Notes: generated by a model from the letters alone, not told the origin. A stretch of 32,500 bases of DNA from Theodoxus fluviatilis (GCA_034096865.1 JAWQFJ010026619.1:52501-85000); one strand, 5' to 3'; shown: positions 18,588 to 32,215, counted from the first letter of the stretch. A program made the numbers and translations.

Positions 18588-19467
18588 GTTGGCGGCACTA
18601 CTTCTGATGAGGACCTAAACTCCCCTATCACAGAAGGGGAGATAAAATGGGCATTAAGTAGGATGAGAGGGGGGAAGGCACCAGGGGTGGACGAAATCCC
18701 AAATGACCTGTTTAAGTTAGCTGGTCACCAGGTATTGCCTTTCCTAACCGAGTTTTTTGCTTACCTGTATGATAGACAGTACTTTCCCCATAAGTGGGGT
18801 CGTTCCGTTATCATTCCTCTGTTTAAAGCAGGTGATAAGCTGAACCCATCGAATTATCGAGGAATCTCACTGCTTAGTGCTATGAGTAAGTTGTTTTTAT
18901 CCATTCTGACGGAACGCCTGAAGACGTGGGCAGAAGACCACAGCAAAATATGTTTCGAGCAGGCAGGCTTCCGAGCTGAACATTCCACAATTGACCACAT
19001 TTTTATCCTTCATTCAGCAATAGTTAAGAATGTCCATGGTGTGGGTAGGGGAAAGCTTTATGCAGCTTTCATAGATTTTAAGAAAGCGTTTGATTCAGTG
19101 GACAGAACATGTCTGTGGAAGGTGTTATTGAAAACTGGTGTGTCAACAAAGTTCATCAAAATGTTCAAATCTGTGTATTCCCAAGTACATGCCCGCGTTA
19201 GGTGGAACTCAACGTACTCAGAACTGTTCGATTGCCCGGTTGGTGAAAGACAGGGGGCGAGCGAGTCGCCGATCATATTTTCTCTCTATATTTCGTATGC
19301 ATGGAGTGCAGTTTTTACCAGGAGCAAGGGAAATATTCTTACTTTTGTTCGCCGACGATGTTGTGCTTTTATCAACTACACCAAGTGGTCTACAAAACCA
19401 AGTAGATAATTTAGCATCCGTCTCACAAAAACTAGGATTGTCTGTTAAGAAATATGTCTTTCAGTGA
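18585..19467 (+). pseudogene. LINE segment D: reverse transcriptase domain, frameshifted
   Basis: The frame is open from the edge of the TC array. It encodes PITEGEIKWALSRMRGGKAP, SVIIPLFKAGDKLNPSNYRG, and AFIDFKKAFDSVDRT, which is motif A with the first catalytic Asp. GERQGASESPIIFSLYI is motif B. A frameshift at about 19290-19305 precedes VQFLPGAREIFLLLFADDVV, which holds the FADD catalytic box, and GLQNQVDNLASVSQKLGLSV. These are RT motifs 1 to about 6 of a non-LTR element. The frame ends at a TGA at 19465-19467, and the thumb and C-terminal parts are missing, so the copy is dead. Like segment A, it begins exactly at a microsatellite edge. Confidence 0.88.
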
Positions 19468-19836
19468 TAACTAGAGAGGTGTTGTAGGGTGACCGGCAGC
19501 AGGATGCAGGTGGACGCGACTTGGTTGGTGTACATGTATTTTAGCTTTGAAGCATGGACAAAGCTTATTTTACTAAATGTTAATAACGTCCACTTTTATA
19601 TTTACAGTCGCTCGTACACCTCTTGGGTGACAAGTGTTTATAAACTGTACATATTTTTCTTATCAGTTTGGGCTCTCTGAGAGCTGCTTTTGACATAACA
19701 GTAACAGACTGTGATTCACGTGTTCTTTTAGTTGAGAGATGTTAATAGTATCAATATCTACTGTATTGTTTTACGTAATACTGTACATGTCTTAATTGTC
19801 TGGTGGGTCGTCGGCCGAAATAAACAATCAATCAAT
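19468..19836 (+). mobile_element. LINE 3'UTR of segment D
   Basis: A non-coding AT-rich tail ending GGGTCGTCGGCCGAAATAAA then CAATCAATCAATC and (TC)n. It matches the end of segment C, which identifies the shared 3' terminus of one LINE family. Confidence 0.65.

Positions 19837-21598
<1,762 letters not shown>

Positions 21599-21652
<54 letters not shown>
21599..21652. repeat. (TCA)n microsatellite
   Basis: Eighteen TCA units, uninterrupted. Confidence 0.97.
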
Positions 21653-21658
<6 letters not shown>

Positions 21659-21731
21659 AGATGAAAGGTTCGAATGCGACATGAATGCTGAGGTGTCTGC
21701 TCCCATTCAATGGTACTTAGCTGCATAGAAA

Positions 21732-21915
21732 CCCCCTGTAGATTGGGGCAGGAACAGGCCCACTGTGTCTTTCATAAATGTGGTGCATAAAAGGCGAAAG
21801 ACTAAGGAAATCGAGAAACCGGTTCTAACTTTAACCAGTACGTGGTGTTGTAGTCTTTGGCCTCACATAGCCTACAAAGGCTGGTAAGCCACAAAGTTTC
21901 AGTCATCATTCATCC
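21732..21915 (+). mobile_element. SINE-like element, family C, copy 3 (diverged)
   Basis: Starts CCCCCTGTAGATTGGGG and contains GGCCCACTGTGTC and CTCACATAGCCTACAAAGGC, then GTAAGCCACAAAG and an ATTCATCC tail. It follows the block order of copies 1 and 2 at about the same length. Flanking duplication is weak (GCATA on both sides), so it is probably older. Confidence 0.7.
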
Positions 21916-22563
21916 AGCATATAAACTGAGTCGGCGCATGGGAAATACAAGGGCGATGTGTTTCACGCAGTTCTGGAAGTTACCCTCGAGTGGGTTGTTA
22001 CCGGAAGCTGCAGTTCGTAGCAGCAACTATGGCGAATGCAATTTCTGTTTCTTCTCCCGCATGAGAATTGTGTCGTCTACTAAATGCCAGAAGTCAAAAT
22101 CTCCATTTATTTTAAGATTTATCATCGTTGTCGTCGTCATTGCCATTAGCATCATCATCTTTAATAATCGTCGTCGTCATCATCATCATTTATTATTTAT
22201 ATTTAAGATTATACCTCCTTAACCGACTCATACTAGCCACTTCACACGAAGTCCGTTTACTGCAATAAGAAAACTACCAAATCGTCAACATCACGTGCTT
22301 GTATGATCTCGGAGGACCACGGAAACCCCCACGGTGCGTGGCTTTTCCCGTTGTCTAGGGAACGCTAGAGCTTATGGTGCATGCAAACGCGATCTCAGAC
22401 TTTTAAAAAATGCGCATGCTGTTAGGATGATATTCGAATAATTAAGACTTTCGCACATACACCAGTGACAATACACATGAATGCAGACACTATATTCAGC
22501 GTCACAATTCAGTAATGCATTACTACGCAATTTTCAGTCCGACACGCAAGGAGTTGTGATGTA
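21916..22563. other. Unassigned stretch
   Basis: No gene recognised. A short diverged (CAT/CGT)n patch lies at about 22120-22195. Confidence 0.5.
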
Positions 22564-22569
22564 TTTATT
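22564..22569 (-). terminator. Possible poly(A) signal of the HELT-like gene
   Basis: AATAAA on the minus strand, about 1.24 kb after the stop. A second AATAAA on the minus strand lies closer, at 22774-22779. Either could end the transcript. Confidence 0.35.
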
Positions 22570-23806
22570 GGTAGTAAAAGGCGAATACATTTATGTCTGG
22601 ATAAAATACATGTTTACCTTGCTCCTTCAATAACAATCGTTTGCTAGATTTGCAGGGTTCATTTATCACGAAAATTCTGTAAATATTTCATTTGCCCTTT
22701 ATATAGAATTTGTAGAATGCGACGGCCCATTAAAGTGTGTAGAATCTGAACAAACGTGTTTTTGCACCGTTGATTTATTCTGGTTTGCGTGCCTGTCAAA
22801 ATGCAGAATCGGTCTCTGTGTGTCAAGCTTAAAAAACTCATTGCAAGAGTTGCATTAACGTCTTTGGCAATGATATACCTCAGCAGTATGGCTAGGTCAA
22901 GTTTAAGGCCGGAAATTGCTATTTGGTAGGTGGCCTTCTGTGACATATACGACAGATATACAAAGAGCACCGAGACAGATGTAGGTATTTACACTCTAAC
23001 AAAACATCTATTTCGATATCGTACCCAAAAAAAATTCACCTCTGAGTAGAACTTCGTGTGTGTCGCCTGACCAAATGATGAGCCGGGAGCAATGTAATCA
23101 AAATGCAGTGAGATAGCTATGACGATTTGAACACTGAGCTCAGCAAACTTTCGTTTAACATCTATCAACACGCGATGACCGAGTGTGAAACTTGAGATCG
23201 TATCCGTAAAGCACATCTGTCCACTTTGTTCCCAAGCGTCCCCAATGAGGATTCCAGAAGAGTGTGAGCCCAGCTCAAAACAGCCCAGAAACTTTCAATA
23301 GCTGCTCCAGTCTGACATTCATTTCTCAAAAAGCTTTCCTAGGTTAAACGAAACTCCACAGTTTCGACTCAGAGAATCTCTTCTTTGAGGAACACATCAG
23401 GTGGACCGGACCACTCATCACGGCCCAGAACTAGTGGCAAAGGCGCTTCCACGGTGTGTGCGCAGTGCAAAATTTGCGGTCCACTGCGCTGGTCGCCAAC
23501 ACATGGCGGGGAGTTTTCCATTCTTTCAATCTCATTTTGTCGTAGATGACAAAACTGTTCCTTCCATTTGATAAATAAAGTCATGCTCATCCCAAGTTTT
23601 TTGTTGTTGTCATGGATGCAAAGGAGAAGTCGTATTCTTTTAAACCGTTCCACTTCAAATCCTCAGTTTGCCATCTGTTTGGTCCATTTGACAGCACTTA
23701 TGTAGGAATCAACGTCATTGTGAACAGTTCGGTTTCACGCCTAGTACAGCATCTCCTTCAGTTAGGCCTACTCTCCACACAGTCACGCCAGCCCCATGCT
23801 GGTGAT
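22570..23806 (-). other. Probable 3'UTR of the HELT-like gene
   Basis: No coding pattern is recognised between the stop codon of the bHLH-Orange gene and the two poly(A) hexamers. Its assignment as a 3'UTR is by position only. Confidence 0.45.
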
Positions 23807-24372
23807 TCACCTCAGACAGTTGCTAGGCCTGTGAAGGATGGACCTGTCCGAAAGGCTGCTGGAGGTTTCTCCATGGCCAGAAAAGCCACTCAGCCCACCG
23901 GTAAGCCCCAAACCCAGGAAAGGGTTGGGCGGCGTTGGCCTGGGCACGGGTGCTAGCGGTCGACAGTGCAGACTGTTGGTAGGCGCCAGCATGGACAGCG
24001 CGGTACTCGGAAGAGTTTTCTCCCTTGAGTGACTCTCGTCGAAGGAGGCGTGGGCGGTGGAGGGAGTGTAAGGCGAGTAACGGTGGACGCTGCGAAGGTA
24101 GTGGCTGTGGGGGGAGTTGGACACGCCATCCACGTTTTTATTTCCGGACAGCACTCGCTGCAGAGCCTCCCTGTGTACGTTTCCAGCGTTGATGGATGCC
24201 TCGGGGCGGAAGCGGGACTGCATGTAGGACAGGATGCGCACGCACCGCGAGTCGTTGACGTCGATGCCCTCGACGTCCGTCATGTAGCGGATGACTTCTC
24301 GCATACACTCACTGTAGCCGGACTGGTAGTGGTGCACGAAGTCCGCCCAGATGTCCGAGCTGAACCACTCTC
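23807..24372 (-). CDS. HELT: HELT-like bHLH-Orange factor, last exon (Orange domain)
   Basis: On the minus strand the acceptor GTTGCCTCTTTCCAG precedes the exon, and TGA/TAA-type termination falls at 23807-23809. It begins EWFSSDIWADFVHHYQSGYS, then ECMREVIRYMTDVEGIDVND and RILSYMQSRF, an Orange domain of the Hes/Hey/HELT group. The remaining ~130 residues are Ser/Pro/His-rich with no WRPW or YRPW terminal tetrapeptide, as in vertebrate HELT. The exon gives 187 residues plus a split Gly codon joined in phase to the exon at 29848-29944. The protein would be a nuclear E-box-binding repressor; vertebrate HELT specifies GABAergic neurons in the midbrain, but the role in this animal is not known from the sequence. 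Confidence 0.9.
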
Positions 24373-25336
24373 CTGGAAAGAGGCAACGAAATGTGATACC
24401 CGTATAATTATAGCAAAGGATGTCGTAAACACAGGCAACACTGTTCTTCACTAGGTAATAGTAGGTTGAGCTTTGGAGACCAAAGCAAGATGCCACGAAA
24501 TGAAAGTTTTCGTGAAAACTGCCGCTGTTAGAAGGAACAGAAAATGGGTCAAAGGCTCAACAACACAAATGCATGGCGTTAACAACAAGGCTGGGTAACA
24601 TGCTGGAGCTGGTCGGAGGCATTGTTACGTTCCACGTACATTGCTATGATAAACAGCTGTGAAAAGTTGGAGCCGTCATGAAAAACCACAATCGAAACCC
24701 GCGCTTCATCGTGGCATTCGATGCAATGCGAACATCAATAAGGCTTGACAGCCGCTCACACCACGGCACTTTCGTGCTGCTGTTCTGTACGTCCCCACTG
24801 AGGACAGTTATGAAATATACGAAAACAAGATCACTGATCCAATGAGTTAATCAGTCTTAAAAAGTTACGCAATTTAATGCATTTTCATGTAGAAACACAC
24901 GAGTAATTTAGATTATAAAAGAAACGTAAACTGAAAGTTGTTTTTGTGTGTATAAATTGTGGTATGTCTAGGGAAAGGATTGTCTTGCCGTTGATATAAG
25001 CCGTACCTGTTTTTATTGTTATTGTCTATATGCGTTTTCCTTGCAAGCACAAGAAGTATTAACGAACAAGAAATAGGTCAACTTTATGAAATACTTTATC
25101 GTCGATTTTTTTTCTCTCCAAATATTGTGGACATTTAATAAGTGATGAGTAAATATCAACACGAGTTAATAATTGCCCTCATGTGCGCAAAGTCCTTAGT
25201 CTTAAGAAACTATGTTGGTCGCGTTGGTTTTACGTTTTTCTTACATGAATAGTTATAACATTAACGACGAAAACACCATACCATAATAACGATGATAACA
25301 ACAACGTGAGGATTATTGAAAAATCCACTAAACACA

Positions 25337-25340
<4 letters not shown>

Positions 25341-25406
<66 letters not shown>

Positions 25407-25432
25407 CACACACAGACACAAGCAAACAAACA

Positions 25433-25491
<59 letters not shown>

Positions 25492-25558
25492 CAAACACAC
25501 ACACACACAAGCAAACACACACACAAGCACACACACATTACACACACACACACACAAA

Positions 25559-25617
<59 letters not shown>
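25341..25617. repeat. (GA)n and (CA)n microsatellites
   Basis: (GA)n at 25341-25404, then CA-rich arrays to 25617 with interrupting AAGCAAACA modules. Confidence 0.95.
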
Positions 25618-25619
<2 letters not shown>

Positions 25620-26099
25620 TTAAGTGCAGAGATGGACCTGTTTCCCAACAGGCGAGATAAACAACGTAATGAGGCAGCACTGACGACAAAGAAGATGAAG
25701 AAAACAAAGAAACGTTACATTGTGCAAATTGAAATCCGAGAACACAGAACTTTTGAGTGACCGTATTCTTTCATTTTAAATGTGCATAACATGCTGAGAA
25801 TAGTCAACTGCTGGCTGTAGTACCGATGACTATTCTAGAAACACTGGATGCCAGGTTATCTTCCTAATATTTGAATGGGAATAGACCCGCTATTTGGGGT
25901 CAACAAGTTAACTCGGAAACGAGGGAAAAGTTTGCAGTTGGCATTTTCTCGTTGTGGTAACCGCTAGTTGTTTTTTCAGGCTGTCCATTTTCTCTTGCTG
26001 CAGGGCGTTGCATTAGCTCTGAAAAAGCCACCCTCTCAGACGCAACTCTAATTGCTGCAAAAAGTTCCAGTCGTCCTCCATACCGGCAGCGCATGGAGA

Positions 26100-26760
26100 G
26101 GGTCACGTGACCATTTCAGATCATCTCCCCTTACAATACTAATTGTGGAAGGGGGCGCTGCTATGGTCACGTGATTGTGCACGCGGCGTCGCCCTGCCCG
26201 GCGTCACCTGGTGAGTGTGGGGCCGCGAAGGAGGCGGAAGCGCTTGGAAAGCGAAAACTCACAGGAACAATGGCCCACGTGTATGCACGTGCACAGCGAG
26301 TGCCCGAACCACTTCGGAGCGCTGTGCCCCCTCGCCCTCCCCTTTTGCTTCTCGCCTGACGGTCAGGTAAGACAATCTCCTCCCAAACCTATCCCCTGTG
26401 GCTCCACCCACAATCCACCCCCGCCCTTTCAGTTCCGCCCCCAGACACACAACCCCACCCCTGAAACCCTCCCAAAAACAGCCAACCGCTGCCTCGCGTG
26501 CGTCGTCGTGTCACTGCCTCGTGCCGCTAGTGCGCATGCGCTAATGGGGCCGTGACGTCGGCTGCAGCGTCTGCCACAACCGTGGCGGCCATATTACGTC
26601 TGTCAGCGTCGCGCGACCCGGGCATTAGGCAGGATGAATCTGCTCTCTACTCTGTAATCAGTGTCTCAGCCCAATCTTCCCCTGCTTGCCTTGACGCTGG
26701 GCCCGAGTTGCTTCCATTAGCTGCGAGCGTGCGCTTGTTCCTTTAACGCTTTCTTCTGTG
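26100..26760. promoter_or_regulatory. CpG-rich block with E-boxes and an NRF1-like site
   Basis: CACGTG occurs at 26104-26109, 26168-26173, 26276-26281 and 26286-26291. A palindromic TGCGCATGCGC near 26530 fits the NRF1 motif, and GCGGCCATATT near 26583 resembles a YY1 or CArG-like site. The block lies in the HELT intron and could be an enhancer or an internal promoter. The elements are visible; the function is inference. Confidence 0.4.
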
Positions 26761-26907
26761 TGGCTCAATCCCGAAAATTGGTGCTGGCCCTGTCAAGCTG
26801 GTAAAGTGCTCCGTGTCCTCATCAGCCCAACTGCAATTAGTCACTTGGAGGAGTGCTCGTGGAAAGTGTTTCAGCGTTTCTTTCGCCTAACGTCCGAGCA
26901 GATTGTT

Positions 26908-26985
26908 GGGGGTGGGGTGCGGGGGTGGGGTGCGGGGGTGGGGGGGGGGGGGGGGGGGGGGGGGGGGAGTGGGGGTGGGGGGGAT
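26908..26985 (+). repeat. Poly-G tract
   Basis: GGGGGTGGGG repeats merge into a run of about 30 G, followed by GGGGGTGGGGGGG. The plus strand could form G-quadruplexes. Confidence 0.9.
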
Positions 26986-27479
26986 CAGAAACTAATTGGA
27001 TGAGAAAAACGAAGTGATAATTTGTCCATTAGGGAAGAAAACTTTCGAGAAAAAAAATGTCTCCTCGTGTATGTTGCCATAAACTGCTCGCAAATTAATA
27101 GCAAAAATATTTGTATCTCGATCTTGAGTTTATTTCCGCAACCCATACTTGTTTTGCACTATTATATGTAGTGTTATGCACACGTGGGAGATATTCAGTT
27201 GCATAACGAATCATTTGATTTTTGGAGATGGATTCCATTCTGGCTTTTGTAGAAATACATTATCTAAATTCTTTTATTTGATCCTGCGTAAGTTAATGGG
27301 AAAAAATTATTGTTTTAAAATTTCATTTAATGCCTGACAACCCTTAATAAAAATGTAATTGATTTGTTATTCTGTTGTTTCAAGAATTTTCACACATTTA
27401 TAATCACAAAAATGCAGTGGTAATGGTTTAATCGCATATTTTGGTCGTAGACCCGCTCGCATACATATATACCCAATAG

Positions 27480-27950
27480 GTAGCTGTCGTGCATGTTTTC
27501 TTTGTACCCTGTCCTGTCATATTGGAAGGCACCGGCAAGCCGCTACTTCCATCTCTCCGCTTTACTCCGCAGACGTCAGGCACGTGTCGGGTCGGCTGCT
27601 CCTGGAAGCAGGATGTATCCGCCTTGCACGTGCCGCGCATACGCACGTGACGTCAGCTTGGGCGCGAAGCCCGAGCTTGCAGCCCGCGGCAGACGACAAC
27701 GCACGTCCATTGTCCTCGATGTTGGCGAACGTGCAAAGCACGCGACTCGTGCACGTTTCCACGTCAGTTTCTGTGAGACTGCCCCCTACACTAGCTTCGA
27801 CGGCCACGGGGCAAGATTTGGCTGCTGTGGTGAGAGCCAGACGTGAGAGGGCGAGATCAGATGATAAAGGCCGGAAGTCATCTCCGAGTGACCGCCCCTG
27901 GCGCTAAAGTTTCCGGTCTCGGAGGATGCCGGGAAATTCGTTTCGTCGCC
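27480..27950. promoter_or_regulatory. CpG-rich block with E-boxes and a CRE
   Basis: CACGTG at 27581-27586, 27627-27632 and 27644-27649, the last overlapping a perfect CRE, TGACGTCA, at 27648-27655. Another CACGTG lies at 27181-27186, outside the block. No exon is supported here. Confidence 0.4.
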
Positions 27951-28016
27951 TGATATTGGCTGTGTTGCCACAGAAGACCACCAGGAGCAAGGCTGTTAAA
28001 AGAATTGGAGACAAAG

Positions 28017-28020
<4 letters not shown>

Positions 28021-28096
<76 letters not shown>

Positions 28097-28318
28097 GCGA
28101 GAGGCAGGCAGGCAAACGGGCAGATAAGCAGGCAGGCAGGTAAGCAGGCAGGCAGATAGGCTGGAGAGCAGGCAGGCAGGCAAGCAGACAGACAGACAGA
28201 CAGACAGACAGGCAGGAAGGCAGACAGACAGACGTACGGACGGACAGGCTGATACTGCCTGAGAGAGAGATGGGGGAGAGAAAGAGATGGGGGAGAGAGA
28301 GAGATGGGGGGGGGGGGG

Positions 28319-28395
<77 letters not shown>
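28021..28395. repeat. (GA)n, (CAGG)n and (CAGA)n arrays
   Basis: (GA)n at 28021-28093, then GCAGGCAG and ACAGACAG tetranucleotide tracts to about 28240, then GA-rich DNA with a short poly-G to 28395. Confidence 0.95.
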
Positions 28396-28398
<3 letters not shown>

Positions 28399-28666
28399 TT
28401 TGCGAACAGGCAGATAAGAAAACGATTCATGACAGGAAATTGAAATTGCCACTTATTTAAGCATTTTGTTTTTGTTTTTTGGTGTGTGTGCTTAGTTACT
28501 TTTGTGATTCTAGACAGCTAAGTTATGAAATTTATACTCATTTTAAAGCTAAAATAAGAAAACGTTAAAACAAACTTTATGGCAGAATGCTTGCACATGA
28601 GGATAGCTGCTGGTTTGATATCGCAGGTAAAAGTTATTTGGAAGGACAAATGCTCAAAGCTGTCGA

Positions 28667-29320
<654 letters not shown>

Positions 29321-29847
29321 TCATCATCTTTCCTTTTCTGAGGCGAATTTTCCTGATTGGCCATTGCCAGTGTAAATCAAGTGCAGATCACACATCCATA
29401 GTATGCATATGCAAAATGTTCCCATCAACTCTCGGGGCATTTTCTTTCAAGACTTTCGTGCATCTTTAAGCTCAACAGCATTATTGTTGGTTTTCTTGTT
29501 CTAACTAGCGATACGGCCAGAAGCTCTGATGGGTTCCAAATGTCACGAGCAGCACAGATATCACGATATTTCTATTCGCAACCCCGACGACAGTTTTGTA
29601 CCATGATGCTTCTCCATTACCGCAACGCACATTTGGTCCATCTGTCGCAGAGAGCTGCTTCAGTTCTATATGGCCTAGTCGCCGTCTGACAATGTTGGGC
29701 GAAGTCACGTACGCATCAGACAAAAGGCGACCAGCAAGGAGGCGGAGCAGTGGAGGAGACGGATGACAAGGACGATTGGAAAGAGGCCTGACTCGTCCTA
29801 GACGTGTCGAGCCAAATGAATGCCGGTAGAAAATTCTCACTTCTCAC

Positions 29848-29944
29848 CGTTTTCGAAGCGCATGCCGATTTCTGTGGCCTGGATGGCGCGAAGGTACTCC
29901 ACTGTCATCTCCAGAATCTCGGCTTTCTCCAGCTTTCCTGACGT
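29848..29944 (-). CDS. HELT: HELT-like bHLH-Orange factor, helix-2 exon
   Basis: A 97 bp exon between TTCTTGGCAG and GTGAGAAG on the minus strand. It reads TSGKLEKAEILEMTVEYLRA then IQATEIGMRFEN and one base of Gly. SGKLEKAEILEMTVxYLRA is the loop and second helix of HELT/Hes-type bHLH proteins. The start phase 0 and end phase 1 match both neighbouring exons. Confidence 0.93.
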
Positions 29945-30851
29945 CTGCCAAGAACAGAGTAAGGGGGATACAGATTCCATTCAAGCGGTAATTCACAAAG
30001 CTCTAATTAGCGAAGCGGTAAATTCCAGCTGTCCTAATGAAATAGTGGATTGTATTGATTGTTTTCATATCGATGCATGCTGAAGAGACTGAAACCTATA
30101 GAAAGATAATGTGTCTGCACTGAAAACATTCTGTCCATATTTTCGTTTATTTTCTTCGTCGAAAAGCCCACAGCAGGAACAGGAAAACAAACAAATATTT
30201 TTTTATAAAATGTGTCAACACGTCTATCTGTGCACAACAACGATTCTTTCGTGTATGTGGTATGTTCCTTTGCTTGTTTGTCTTACTGTCTGTTCAAGTG
30301 GCAAGAAAGAACTTGTTTCTATACACGCATGCATCTAAATCCCGTGCGAAGCCGGGCAGTGCTTGGTCGCGACACATTACTCATTTCGCACGGTGTTCTT
30401 CTGATCAGATTTCTGTAAATTAGTATAAACAGGACCTATGTATCCTTGCGAGTTGCATTTAGATACTGACCTATTTCTTTATCAGAATGAAACATGGTTG
30501 TTCTTCAGAAGAGCTGATTTTCTTGCAAACTGTGATCGTAGAGAACTGTTGCGTCCAAACTTTCCGCGGAGCCGTATTTCTCAACAGCCAATCAGCAAAA
30601 ACAACGCAGGCAAAGACAAAGTACGCTCAACTGATCTTGCGGTCGTATCTTCAAAGACATCTTTGGTATCATATAGCTGAGTGGCACGCATCTAGTTTAG
30701 ACGACCAATTAGCGCTCGGCTTCGCACGGATATAGTCACGGTCGTTTCTAATAGCACCGTTAAACATTAGGTACTTCACAATGGCGTTTTAGGGACTGTT
30801 TCATCGTGGGACTGGGGTGGAGAGGTGGAGAGGGGGAATCTGCTTCCTCAC
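29945..30851 (-). other. 0.9 kb intron of the HELT-like gene
   Basis: A GTGAGG donor and TTCTTGGCAG acceptor on the minus strand. It holds the inverted GTGCGAAGCCG motif pair at 30342-30735; nothing else was recognised. Confidence 0.8.
30342..30735. mobile_element. Candidate short inverted-repeat element
   Basis: The left edge reads ATCCCGTGCGAAGCCGGGC and onward to TTGGTCG. The right edge, complemented, reads ATCCGTGCGAAGCCGAGC and onward to TTGGTCG. The roughly 30 bp arms are imperfect. The insert of about 390 bp has no ORF of note. A target duplication was not found. The core is itself partly palindromic (CCCG...CGGG), so the pairing could be weaker than it looks. Confidence 0.4.
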
Positions 30852-30956
30852 CTGTTTGGCGAAGGCCGCAGGCACTGTCTGGCTCAACTCCACCAGACAG
30901 TTGTTGATCCGATCTCGTCGTCTCTTTTCGATCACTTTGTGTGACGCTTGCTCCTG
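30852..30956 (-). CDS. HELT: HELT-like bHLH-Orange factor, basic/helix-1 exon
   Basis: A 105 bp, phase 0-0 exon on the minus strand: QEQASHKVIEKRRRDRINNC then LVELSQTVPAAFAKQ. The basic region HKVIEKRRRDRIN lacks the Pro of Hes proteins and matches HELT, as does TVPxAxAKQ before the intron. The acceptor is a tandem GCAGCAG, so an alternative start three bases later (30953) would drop one Gln. Upstream N-terminal residues are expected in another exon, which I did not find. An in-frame ATG at 31001 reads through the acceptor and could start an unspliced form. Visible protein: about 255 residues over three exons. Confidence 0.93.
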
Positions 30957-31104
30957 CTGCAAAAAGCAATGGATAAATGTGCATCGTTGAATATTTGACA
31001 TTGGACTTCTACACAGTCCGATTTGCAGTTCTGTCTACTTACCTCGCATAACACAGTGGCCTGACTGACGTCATTAACTAGTGCCTCTATGGAGGCCGAC
31101 ACAA
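30957..31104 (-). other. Region 5' of the bHLH exon
   Basis: A good minus-strand donor motif, GCGAG|GTAAGTAG, lies at about 31041. The sequence before it has no in-frame ATG that joins in phase 0, so it is not claimed as the first exon. Confidence 0.3.
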
Positions 31105-31270
31105 GGCCTTTTTAATTGGGCAACGCTTACGCGTACTTCGCCGTAGTAGCAGCCATCTTATCTAACCAATCAGGGCGCAGCTTCAGTCTAGTTCTGCGTC
31201 CTGATTGGTTAGATAAGATGGCTGCAAATGCGAAGTAGGCTAAAGCGCTGTCCAATGAAAACGGGCCTGT
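31105..31270. mobile_element. Foldback (MITE-like) element
   Basis: A 26 bp perfect inverted repeat (31149-31174 and 31200-31225; left arm starts GCAGCCATCTTATCTAACC) surrounds a ~25 bp loop. Imperfect pairing continues outward (TACTTCGC, CGCTT, ATTGG, AGGCC) to about 31105 and 31268, so each arm is about 70 bp. Each arm carries CCAAT, GATAA-type and AAGATGGC (YY1-like) motifs. No ORF. This is typical of a short non-autonomous foldback element. Target duplication is unclear. Confidence 0.75.
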
Positions 31271-31279
31271 GTACAGAGC

Positions 31280-32015
31280 TAGGCGATGAGTGCTGACATG
31301 CATCACTTACAAAAATGCTATCGTGAGACAACTCGTGTCAGTATAATTTATTGCTAGATGTTTATGAAATCAACCGACAGTGAATGACACGAGTACGCGT
31401 CATATCTACCTCAACAGTCATTCAGTAGCGGGGTTAAGAGAGTTGAGGAGTAGAGTTTTATGCCCTTGCAAAGAGTCTGTGACGTGCAGGGGGTGAAATT
31501 TTACCACTATAATTTACAGTTAAGTGACAAACCTTTTTTTGACGTTAGATTCTAAGCGCCATAATTTGTTGCAAATTTTGTTTATATGAAAACACCAGTA
31601 AGTTGCACCCCAACAAAAGTTTTTGTATACATAACCCTCTATCATAATCCAAGAGGTGCCTATTCTTATTACTCTGCGTTTGTGTGTATATGCATGTGCG
31701 CACGCGTGCATGTGTGAGCGTGCATGTGCGCGTGAATGTGCGTGCCTGTCCCTGCGAAAGCATAATTGTATATTATTTGTGTGTAGGCGCGTTTGTGATC
31801 GTGTCATTTCTGCTCGTTGTAAAGCTCATGTGCCATTTGCTGTCATCGCTGCGTTTACTGTCCAAAACCTTAAAACGTAATCTATGTATTATCGCAACAT
31901 TTTATTTCTCGTTTTCCATTATGAGCTACAACAGTCCAGCGAGGAAATCACACACGAATAAGTGAAAGAAACTAGTGAAAAACCTGACGATTTTTGGACT
32001 CAAGACGTGAAAAGA
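31280..32015. other. Unassigned stretch
   Basis: No exon, RNA or bounded repeat recognised. A TG/CG-rich patch lies near 31680-31745. Confidence 0.5.
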
Positions 32016-32025
32016 ATGCCGATTT

Positions 32026-32046
32026 ATATATATATATATATATATA
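32026..32046. repeat. (TA)n microsatellite
   Basis: About ten TA units. Confidence 0.9.
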
Positions 32047-32215
32047 CTTTGCCGGATACATAGATGGTTGTGTAATACCAATCACCAAAACTTGAGAAAG
32101 GTATATTGTTTAGGCAGCAGAGCAGTTAATGACCAGTTATTTCTGATCCAGCATTGTTTGGTGCGCAGTGCTTCATTTTGAGGAAGTAAATACAAATTTT
32201 TAAAAATATTTAAAA

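Noticed and set aside
23369..23653. 94-residue minus-strand frame beyond the HELT stop
   Set aside because: Position fits a 3'UTR, and no domain or splice logic supports it.
31042..31110. First coding exon of the HELT-like gene at the GTAAGT motif
   Set aside because: The phase-0 frame has an upstream TAA and no ATG, and the peptide does not resemble a HELT N-terminus.
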